Part shown: positions 1-4,835 of the stretch, piece by piece
How the letters are laid out: every line of letters starts with the position of its first letter
Position numbering within the stretch: the stretch's first letter is position 1
Assembly: GCA_030642525.1 (NCBI GenBank)
Contig: DAOWNO010000081.1
Span: forward strand, 1 to 8,038
Direction of reading: 5' to 3'
Source of the DNA: Candidatus Aegiribacteria sp.
GTDB taxonomy: Bacteria; Fermentibacterota; Fermentibacteria; Fermentibacterales; JCC-6
DNA: 8,038 nucleotides
The notes under the pieces: model-generated
The model's database searches: none
The model's input: the letters and a program-made list of their open reading frames with translations, nothing else
Told to the model about the DNA's origin: nothing
Made by a program: the position numbers and the translations under genes

Positions 1-290
1 ATTTCCAGGTTCAGTTCCTGCTGCTTTGCTTTTGTGTCTATATATGTAACTACTCGCGCCAGGTTCTTGGCTTCGAATAGTTCGCGTTCGGAGACATATC
101 GGTCCAAATCGAGATGAAGGAGTATTTTCTCAGTTTCCTCCAGACTCAGGGTACTGTTTTCAATGGCATTTGAATTGTAGACCTGTTCTGCAACCTCTGC
201 TTCACTGATAAGTTCAAGCAAAGAATCCTTATTGCGAGCAGATTGATAATACCGCTCTCTTAACGAATCGATTTTCTTAAAGACACTCAT
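1..290 (-). CDS. Fic-family protein, N-terminal part (cut by window edge)
   Basis: The minus strand reads 96 uninterrupted codons from an ATG at 290 to the window edge. The protein starts MSVFKKIDSLRERYYQ and contains YNSNAIENSTLSLEETEKIL at residues 38-57, followed by a conserved E-x-x-N-L segment (residues 73-77). This is the characteristic start of Fic-domain proteins, which transfer AMP or another nucleotide monophosphate onto target proteins. S40-x-x-x-E44-N45 fits the (S/T)xxxE(G/N) inhibitory motif placed N-terminal to the Fic core in autoinhibited Fic enzymes. The catalytic HPFxxGNGR loop would lie outside the window, so activity cannot be judged. The ribosome site is weak (GGGAAAA just upstream). 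Tandem repeats lie immediately upstream and probably carry its promoter and operator. The family call is fairly sure; the target is unknown. Confidence 0.85.
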   Translation of the reverse strand, partial: MSVFKKIDSLRERYYQSARNKDSLLELISEAEVAEQVYNSNAIENSTLSLEETEKILLHLDLDRYVSERELFEAKNLARVVTYIDTKAKQQELNLE

Positions 291-321
291 CACTTTTCCC
301 ATAGCTTGAATTTAACAGATA

Positions 322-433
322 TTCACGCTTTTGGCAACAATACAGATAACTGTAGCAGGAATATGATGTGCTTTCACGCTTTTGATAGCAATACAGTTAA
401 CCGTGTGGTAATATGGTATATTTTCACGCTTTT
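322..433. repeat. Tandem ~51-bp repeats upstream of the fic gene
   Basis: TTCACGCTTTT occurs at 322-332, 373-383 and 423-433, at steps of 51 and 50 bp. The first two units also share a region of dyad symmetry, ACAGATAACTGT at 342-353 and ACAGTTAACCGT at 393-404, and a following AATATGRT-like stretch. The third unit keeps only the core. Read toward the fic gene (minus strand) the core is AAAAGCGTGAA, and the copy nearest the gene ends about 30 bp from its ATG. Regular spacing and position suggest a regulatory array bound by a repressor or by the Fic module itself. This is inference; no promoter is clear enough to mark. Confidence 0.6.
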
Positions 434-617
434 CATATATGTTTCTGCATAATACACCGTAAAGGAGATACCACCGCTGGTTAGGATTGGCAGGTTAGAA
501 CATAAAAAGGGGTAAATTAACTCTGATAACAACGATTTGCATGATAAGCTAAAAACAACGCTATAGCTTCATTTGCCGAACCCACCGGCTGCAGCGACAT
601 TCTTTAACCACTGGGTG

Positions 618-635
618 AAAAAGTTCGAACTTTTT
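618..635. terminator. Perfect 18-bp palindrome, possible weak terminator
   Basis: AAAAAGTTCGAACTTTTT is fully self-complementary. As RNA it could fold as a short A/U-rich hairpin ending in U residues in either direction. It lies about 80 bp past the stop codon of the secreted-protein gene at 715-1404 (minus strand). It is AT-rich, so the hairpin would be weak; a protein-binding site is equally possible. Confidence 0.3.
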
Positions 636-642
636 AACATAA

Positions 643-695
643 AGGTCGCCAACTCTTATGAAAAACGTGCCACCCACTGTTAAATCCGACATGGG
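643..695. repeat. 53-bp dispersed repeat, copy 1
   Basis: First of three copies that share AAAAACGTGCCACCCAC followed by a TTAAA element and ACATGG, and that begin with GGTCGCCA or GGTGCCA. All three have the same orientation. This copy starts 20 bp past the stop codon of the tail gene at 715-1404 on that gene's own strand. It encodes nothing convincing and has no clear terminal inverted repeats. It resembles small intergenic repeats of the REP or non-autonomous mobile type, but no transposase is present. Confidence 0.75.
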
Positions 696-714
696 GATTT
701 TCTTTAAAATATTT

Positions 715-1404
715 CTAGAATAGGGTCTTGATGCTGCCCCAGGTTTCAGGTTCCAGAGCATTCACAGGCTCTCCGTGCAATACAAAGAATGCGTCGACTT
801 CCTGCCACCATGTATCCATACTTACCCAAACACTACTGCCGTCATTCCACCACGCACAATCCTCAACACAATACCAGCTGAACAGTATAAATGTGTTATC
901 AGTAGTTTCCGCCTGAATTTCAAGGTAATAGTGAACATTGGAGTTCAGTTCCGGGTAAATATCTGCATCTATTACGCAATGAACCTCGTAGATGTCATAG
1001 CCCCAGCTGCTATCACCTGTAAATGTGCTGGTGCAGGGAACACTCTCAGACCATACATCTGTATTAGTATTAGGATCTGAATCATTTGTGTCATCCTCAG
1101 ATATGACCAGGTTCATTTCTGTAGCATGCTCACCTGTCCATAGAACCCAGATATAGATGTCTGTTATATAATAATTGTCATCAAGCTCGAAATCATCACA
1201 GAACCAACGGTTTCCAGCGCTATATATTGAGACACCATTATCTAACAACTCCCAACTGTAAGGCTGCGAAAATACTACACCATCAGTCATGCCAGTTTCA
1301 ATCGGACCGGTTCCATGAGTGTGACTGGGACTCAGAGCAACAGGTTGATCAGCCATGATAAAAGCTGTGGAAATGAATAGGAAAGCAAAAAGGAGTTTCT
1401 TCAT
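715..1404 (-). CDS. Secreted protein with TWGSIKTLF C-terminal tail (paralogue A)
   Basis: A 229-aa protein with a signal peptide (MKKLLFAFLFISTAFIMA, cleavage near residue 18). A well-conserved block covers residues 28-49 (H-T-H-G-T-G start). The body is rich in W, Y, D and E, with DDFELDDNYYITDIYIWVLW at about 69-88. This pattern resembles secreted beta-sandwich proteins of planctomycetes and related phyla whose core reads W-x-x-DDF...-I-T-D-I-x-x-W; I would not assign a function. It has five cysteines. The last residues, PETWGSIKTLF, form a tail shared with two other proteins in the window. The start is supported by AAGGAG at 1412-1417 and a consensus promoter upstream. It is closely similar to the protein at 2485-3177. 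It is probably an exported or surface-attached protein. Confidence 0.85.
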   Translation of the reverse strand: MKKLLFAFLFISTAFIMADQPVALSPSHTHGTGPIETGMTDGVVFSQPYSWELLDNGVSIYSAGNRWFCDDFELDDNYYITDIYIWVLWTGEHATEMNLVISEDDTNDSDPNTNTDVWSESVPCTSTFTGDSSWGYDIYEVHCVIDADIYPELNSNVHYYLEIQAETTDNTFILFSWYCVEDCAWWNDGSSVWVSMDTWWQEVDAFFVLHGEPVNALEPETWGSIKTLF

Positions 1405-1411
1405 TGTATAT

Positions 1412-1468
1412 CTCCTTACATTGAAAACAACCTAAATAGAGTTTAGAGTATTTGTAATTCTATGTCAA
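1412..1468 (-). promoter_or_regulatory. Sigma-70 promoter and ribosome site for paralogue A
   Basis: On the minus strand TTGACA (1463-1468), a 17-bp spacer and TAAACT (1440-1445) precede AAGGAG (1412-1417) and the ATG at 1404. The same elements occur at equivalent positions before the paralogue at 2485-3177. Confidence 0.7.
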
Positions 1469-1591
1469 GATACACTTGCGGCACCAGAGTTCATCAGCTC
1501 TGCAATGTTTCTGAGCCATATAAGGAAGAAGTTGGATCTTTTGAAAAGAATTGTCACCACAAAGGGCTCTTCTCCACTGATGGAAGCGTTT

Positions 1592-1762
1592 TTAGGAATT
1601 GTGCGAATGTCCCAGTTTCCCCTCGGAAGAGAGTACTGAATTGGCATCCCGTATCTCCCTTTCAGCAACTTTTCTGAGCTCATTTATTGCCTGAAAATCC
1701 GATTCTTGCTCGATTAGATCATCCGGATGCTGACCAGCCCAGTTTTTCAAGTTCATCTTCAT
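1592..1762 (-). pseudogene. Truncated HEPN-domain partner of the wHTH/MNT gene
   Basis: A 56-codon frame begins with ATG at 1762 (or 1756) inside the 3' end of the nucleotidyltransferase gene, overlapping it by 44 bp, and stops at 1592. It reads MKMNLKNWAG..., with INELRKVAEREIRDANSVLS in the middle. This matches the opening helix of the HEPN proteins usually encoded just after such wHTH/MNT genes, where the pattern is like E-I-x-x-L-L-x-V-x-x-R-D-L-x-D-A. Normal partners are well over 100 residues and carry an RxxxH RNase motif. Here the sequence runs into GHSHNS and a stop, and no other frame down to 1405 restores the domain. It is therefore most likely a dead remnant, cut when the downstream module arrived. 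A functional 56-aa peptide is less likely. Confidence 0.65.
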
Positions 1763-2312
1763 CTCCAATCAGCATTATTCTGGGACCTGAAAGCACTCCC
1801 ACCATGAAATGATGCTTTTCACTTATTCTCTTTCGGAATTCGCTAATAGAATAAACAGTTGGTGCGATTTCCCTGCCTAACTCTTTCTGTGCTCCGAGGA
1901 GTGCTTTTGATATATCTCGAAAGGAATGATCCCCTACGATAAGCAAATCAATATCACTATAACGATCCAATTTCCCTGATGCTGCACTGCCAAATATCAT
2001 CGCCAGCCGAATACCTTGAACACCTCCAAGAGAAGATCGAATAACATCAGTCATGCCTTCGGTCTTCAGCATTAGTCCCTGCAGTTCAGGAAATACCGGC
2101 GATTTACGATTGGCTTTGTAAATAGTCCGATTACCTTTTCGGCTGAGTTGCAGAATTCCCACTCTTTGAAGAGAAGACAACTCTCTTTCAACAGAACCCT
2201 TGCCACATTCCAGAATCCTGATAATCTCTCGAAGATGGTAACCTCTGTCAGGGTTCAATAGAAGTAGAATCAGTAATTTTCGTCGGACTTTTGGAAAAAG
2301 AACTTCAAGCAT
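1719..2312 (-). CDS. Winged-helix protein with MNT-type nucleotidyltransferase domain
   Basis: A 197-aa cytoplasmic protein. Residues 1-75 form an ArsR-like winged helix: RRKLLILLLLNPDRGYHLREI, a recognition-helix region near 38-50, and a wing at 57-68 (SRKGNRTIYKAN). Residues 100-185 form a minimal nucleotidyltransferase domain with IFGSAASGKLDRYSDIDLLI. G108-S109 and D120/D122 are the nucleotide- and metal-binding signature. The usual third acidic residue is not evident around PTVYSISEF, so activity is uncertain. In HEPN/MNT pairs the MNT protein neutralises a HEPN RNase, in known cases by adding AMP to it, and a fused winged helix may autoregulate. The adjoining HEPN gene here is truncated, so this looks like an orphan antitoxin-like protein or a free-standing regulator. 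A GAGGAC-box array upstream could be its operator. The start follows a GGGGG ribosome site. Confidence 0.85.
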   Translation of the reverse strand: MLEVLFPKVRRKLLILLLLNPDRGYHLREIIRILECGKGSVERELSSLQRVGILQLSRKGNRTIYKANRKSPVFPELQGLMLKTEGMTDVIRSSLGGVQGIRLAMIFGSAASGKLDRYSDIDLLIVGDHSFRDISKALLGAQKELGREIAPTVYSISEFRKRISEKHHFMVGVLSGPRIMLIGDEDELEKLGWSASG

Positions 2313-2327
2313 TTATGCCCCCATTCT

Positions 2328-2363
2328 GAGGACAAATGTCCTCAATTTGAGGACGATTGTCAA
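2328..2363 (-). promoter_or_regulatory. GAGGAC-box operator and -35 element upstream of the wHTH/MNT gene
   Basis: Three 6-bp boxes alternate in orientation: GAGGAC (2328-2333), GTCCTC (2338-2343) and GAGGAC (2349-2354). They form overlapping palindromes, including a TCCTCAA-N-TTGAGGA dyad. A TTGACA (minus strand, 2358-2363) lies directly upstream, though no good -10 follows at 17-18 bp. The boxes would sit between the -35 element and the ATG at 2312, a classic repressor position; autoregulation by the encoded winged helix is the simplest inference. Confidence 0.55.
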
Positions 2364-2411
2364 GCTCCAAATTGCTTTTCGTATACCGGGAAGATGAAGT
2401 TTTGCCCGTTG

Positions 2412-2464
2412 GGGTCGCCATCTTGTGAGAAAAACGTGCCACCCACCATTAAATGCGACATGGG
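2412..2464. repeat. 53-bp dispersed repeat, copy 2
   Basis: Same orientation and length as copy 1, with near-identical AAAAACGTGCCACCCAC core. It starts 21 bp past the stop codon of the tail gene at 2485-3177 on that gene's strand, as copy 1 does for its paralogue. Confidence 0.75.
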
Positions 2465-2484
2465 AGTTCCTTTTACTAAATCAA

Positions 2485-3177
2485 TTAGAAAAGGGTCTTG
2501 ATGCTGCCCCAGGTTTCGGGCTGAAGTGAAGATAAGGGCTCTCCGTAGAAATCGAAGAACAGATCAGGTTCCGGACAGAAACAATTGTCGCACCTCACCC
2601 ACTCACCGGAACCGTCATCATACCAGCAACAGTCATCGATAAAACACACACTTACAAGAATGAAGCAGTTGTCACAAGTTTCAGCCTGGGTTTCAAAGTA
2701 GTAATGAACATCTGCGTCAAGCTCAGGATATACATCTGCGCTGATTGTGCAGTAAGTCTCATAAATATCATAACCCCAATTGCTGTCACCTGTTAGAAGG
2801 TTAGTGCAGGGAACACACTCTTCCCATATACGCTTGTTGGTGTTGGGATTCCAATCGAGAAGATAATCTTCGGATATAATTAAATTCATCTGTGTTGCTT
2901 GCTCACCTGTCCAGATCATCCATACGCGAATCCCTGTGACATAGTAGTTGTCAATAAGCTCAAAATCATCACAGATCCAACGGTTACCACCGCTGTAATT
3001 GCTGAGACCATTATATAACAACTCCCATCTGTAAGGCTGCGAAAATACTACACCGTCAGTCATGCCAGTTTCAATCGGACCGGTTCCATGAGTGTGACGG
3101 GGATTCAGAACAAGAGTTTGATCAGCCATGATAAAAGCTGTAGAAACGAATAGCAAAGCAAAAAGAAGTTTCTTCAT
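2485..3177 (-). CDS. Secreted cysteine-rich protein with TWGSIKTLF tail (paralogue B)
   Basis: A 230-aa paralogue of the protein at 715-1404, identical over much of its length, including residues 28-49 and the final PETWGSIKTLF. The frame is open upstream to an ATG at 3450. I place the start at 3177 because MKKLLFALLFVSTAFIMA is a signal peptide aligned with the paralogue's start, GGAAG precedes it, and a perfect sigma-70 promoter lies inside the would-be extension. It has 12 cysteines after the signal peptide, against five in the paralogue. All five are conserved and the extra ones cluster in the C-terminal half (ETCDNC, DDCC, RCDNCFC). This suggests disulfide bonds or metal binding after export. 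Function unknown; likely extracellular or surface-bound. Confidence 0.85.
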   Translation of the reverse strand: MKKLLFALLFVSTAFIMADQTLVLNPRHTHGTGPIETGMTDGVVFSQPYRWELLYNGLSNYSGGNRWICDDFELIDNYYVTGIRVWMIWTGEQATQMNLIISEDYLLDWNPNTNKRIWEECVPCTNLLTGDSNWGYDIYETYCTISADVYPELDADVHYYFETQAETCDNCFILVSVCFIDDCCWYDDGSGEWVRCDNCFCPEPDLFFDFYGEPLSSLQPETWGSIKTLF

Positions 3178-3572
3178 TACGCACTTCCTTACACTGATAG
3201 TAGACCTATAAAAATTATAGATATATGCATAAATGATGTCAACATACGTTTGCGGCATTTCTTGTGTGTCGGATATCACTTGCGCATTTGTTTTGATTTC
3301 TTGAGTATACGCAGGATTAATGCGGCTCCTCCAGTCAATTCTGACAGAAACAGCAGTAACTCTGTGAATGTTCTGATTAACATCATACGCGGGCGGAATT
3401 CCAGAGCCGTTTCCAGGCTGTTCCTTAATCCGCATGGACAGATTTGACATGACAATGCAATTCCTGGTATTGTCTTTCCAGAACAGGAAAGCTGTATTTA
3501 CTATTCGGCAGTTTTTTCAAGAATTGTCCAATATAAATTGTATGGTTCTTCATGAACGGTTGAGAGGTTTCC
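3178..3572. other. Intergenic region between divergent genes
   Basis: It holds the paralogue B promoter (3214-3242) and, at the other end, the ribosome site of the plus-strand cNMP-domain gene (GAGAGG about 6 bp before ATG 3573). The stretch 3260-3450 is open in one minus frame and one plus frame, but neither product resembles a known protein; I see no other signal there. Confidence 0.55.
3214..3242 (-). promoter_or_regulatory. Perfect consensus sigma-70 promoter of paralogue B
   Basis: On the minus strand TTGACA (3237-3242), a 17-bp spacer and TATAAT (3214-3219) match the consensus exactly. The -10 ends 36 bp before the ATG at 3177. An upstream TGCCGCAA (3250-3257, read on the minus strand) is shared with the paralogue's promoter region, which marks the far edge of the duplicated module. 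Confidence 0.8.
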
Positions 3573-4544
3573 ATGAGCAATCAAAATGTTTTTGATACAG
3601 AAGATATCCTTTCTGAAAGTGGTGTTAGGGATCTCTTTAAACAGATGAACGTGAACAAATCGGATATACTTATTAAACAGGATAATCCAGGGACTGATCT
3701 GTTCATTGTTGAATCCGGTCAATTCGTTGTAACTGATGATAAAGGGGGAAGCCGGGTTATAGATACGCTCGGAAAAGGAGATGTGTTCGGTGAAATGGCC
3801 TTCCTTGGTGGAGAAAAACGTTCAGCTACTGTTACTGCGAATACTGCCGGATCCGTCTTGATGCTCTCCCGGAAACCATTTGTAGAATTTCTAAGAAAAA
3901 ATCCCTTTTCCGGAACTCGATTTCTTCTTTTTCTTGAAAAATTCATGGTTGACAGACTCAGAAAGGCAGATGTCCTCAGATCTCTTATCTTAAATGACCA
4001 GAACCTCAGCGAACGTAAAAAACTCAGAAAGCTGAAAACCGATATCCGGGCTCGCAATAGAAAGCCGCTGTTTTCAGCCGATGATCCAGTACTTTCCGAA
4101 ACGTGTCACTGGATTTACGCTCATGATAATCAGATTCTATTCAGGCAGGGGGACAGAAGCACAGATCTTTTCATCATCAGAAAAGGAAAGATAGTAGTCC
4201 TGGATGATGATTCCGGAGGATATATTCTCGGTACTTTTGGACCAAATGATGTCTTTGGAGAACGGTCATTCCTTGATAACAAACCAAGAGCAGCTATCGC
4301 GAAGGTAATTGGAACTGCTGAAATACTGATGCTGTCAAGAAACACACTGCTTGAACTCCTCAACATAAACAGTACCAATGCCATCAATCTGAATCTCGGT
4401 CTTGGAAGTCTTCTGGCCAGGAGACTCAGCATGGCTAATGAAACTCTAAGACTCCTGACATCTGAGGAACTGAGAGAGAGAGCAGAGGTTTCAAGATTAC
4501 TCAGCGAAATGCGAAAATCTCTCCGGATTCAAGCTCTGCACTAA
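3573..4544 (+). CDS. Protein with two cyclic-nucleotide-binding domains
   Basis: A 323-aa cytoplasmic protein with two CAP-type cNMP-binding domains, about residues 15-125 and 170-275. Each has the phosphate-binding cassette: VFGEMAFLGGEKRSATV (E74, R83) and VFGERSFLDNKPRAAIA (E230, R239). The Glu and Arg that hold the sugar and phosphate are both present, so binding of cAMP or cGMP is plausible for both. Charged helical linkers follow each domain (about 124-165 and 280-320, the latter coiled-coil-like). There is no DNA-binding helix-turn-helix, kinase or channel segment, so it is not a CRP-type transcription factor. It resembles a stand-alone regulatory subunit that would act on a partner protein. 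No signal peptide is present. The start is supported by GAGAGG upstream. It stands alone, divergent from paralogue B and followed by decayed sequence. Partner unknown. Confidence 0.85.
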   Translation: MSNQNVFDTEDILSESGVRDLFKQMNVNKSDILIKQDNPGTDLFIVESGQFVVTDDKGGSRVIDTLGKGDVFGEMAFLGGEKRSATVTANTAGSVLMLSRKPFVEFLRKNPFSGTRFLLFLEKFMVDRLRKADVLRSLILNDQNLSERKKLRKLKTDIRARNRKPLFSADDPVLSETCHWIYAHDNQILFRQGDRSTDLFIIRKGKIVVLDDDSGGYILGTFGPNDVFGERSFLDNKPRAAIAKVIGTAEILMLSRNTLLELLNINSTNAINLNLGLGSLLARRLSMANETLRLLTSEELRERAEVSRLLSEMRKSLRIQALH

Positions 4545-4608
4545 TCTGTATTCAGAGGTCGAAAGTCACTCTCGACACCTACTATAAGCGAGAATACTTC
4601 AAATTGTC

Positions 4609-4658
4609 AGGTGCCATTTCTTGATAAAAACGTGCCACCCACTATTAAACGCACATGG
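4609..4658. repeat. 53-bp dispersed repeat, copy 3 (50 bp)
   Basis: Keeps the AAAAACGTGCCACCCAC core, the TTAAA element and ACATGG in the same orientation as copies 1 and 2, with small deletions. It starts with AGGTGCCA where the others have GGTCGCCA. The DNA just beyond it (4661-4685) still resembles the 3' end of a minus-strand tail gene but encodes no intact protein. Confidence 0.7.
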
Positions 4659-4665
4659 TTCTTAG

Positions 4666-4734
4666 AAATTTCTAGAAGAGGCTCTCGACAACAGCACATG
4701 GGGACAAATCAAGTCTGTTTCGGAATTGGAATAA
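4666..4734 (+). pseudogene. Gene fragment ending in the STWGQIKS tail
   Basis: The plus strand reads FLEEALDNSTWGQIKSVSEL plus a final E before a TAA at 4732, with an in-frame stop just upstream (4663). ALDNSTWGQIKSVS closely matches the end of the protein at 4836-5510 (ALEQTTWGQIKTLS), both in protein and in DNA. No start codon, signal peptide or body remains. It is most likely the last codons of a lost tail gene, joined to repeat copy 3. An eight-residue match by chance is unlikely. Confidence 0.55.
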
Positions 4735-4751
4735 CACAGACAAATATATAT

Positions 4752-4830
4752 TTGACTGCAATCTAATAATAATATATCTTTGATTAGTATAGTTCATCAG
4801 TTTTTTGATTGTTCATTAACTTTTAGGAGG
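4752..4830 (+). promoter_or_regulatory. Candidate promoter and ribosome site for the jelly-roll-like gene
   Basis: TTGACT (4752-4757), a 17-bp spacer and TATCTT (4775-4780) lie in an AT-rich stretch. A strong AGGAGG (4825-4830) lies 5 bp before the ATG at 4836. Confidence 0.5.
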
Positions 4831-4835
4831 TTGAC

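Larger units (their letters stand above)
291..714. other. Intergenic stretch between fic and the first secreted-protein gene
   Basis: No supportable gene lies here. It holds the fic upstream repeats (322-433), a perfect 18-bp palindrome (618-635) and the first copy of the 53-bp repeat (643-695). From 434 to 617 I see nothing recognisable; the minus-strand open frame over 561-761 only reads through the repeat and the antisense-frame end of the neighbouring gene. Confidence 0.6.
643..1483 (-). repeat. Duplicated module, copy A
   Basis: This span aligns end to end with 2412-3257: TGCCGCAA, TTGACAT promoter, signal peptide, gene body, TWGSIKTLF end, about 20 bp, then the 53-bp repeat. The two copies are about 841 and 846 bp. 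Upstream of TGCCGCAA (above 1490 and above 3260) the similarity stops, which sets the module boundary. Confidence 0.65.
2412..3257 (-). repeat. Duplicated module, copy B
   Basis: Second copy of the module at 643-1483, same orientation. The signal-peptide and early N-terminal DNA is nearly identical to copy A, whereas the middle and C-terminal half has diverged and gained cysteine codons. Confidence 0.65.

Noticed and set aside
322..433. A possible CRISPR array.
   Set aside because: Only an 11-bp core is conserved, units are similar throughout with no unique spacers, and no cas genes are present.
561..761. A 66-aa minus-strand frame covering the first 53-bp repeat, with VGGTFF also readable in the other copies.
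   Set aside because: Copy 2 gives a different continuation and copy 3 is interrupted, so the shared peptide simply reflects the repeat DNA; it also overlaps the 3' end of the real gene in another frame.
1465..1683. A 72-aa minus-strand frame and an opposing 71-aa plus-strand frame after the wHTH/MNT gene.
   Set aside because: The HEPN-like residues lie in a different frame, and these frames run over the promoter of the secreted-protein gene with no recognisable domain.
3178..3450. An upstream extension of paralogue B to an ATG at 3450 (321-aa reading).
   Set aside because: The signal peptide starts at 3177 with its own ribosome site, the paralogue starts at the same residue, and a perfect promoter lies inside the extension.
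3719..4432. Long minus-strand frames opposite the cNMP gene.
   Set aside because: They are antisense shadows rich in R, S and L; the plus-strand frame has clear domains and a ribosome site.
4556..4583. A hairpin after the cNMP gene (AGGTCGA with TCGACACCT) as a terminator.
   Set aside because: The stem is only 4 plus 3 pairs with a bulge and has no T tract.
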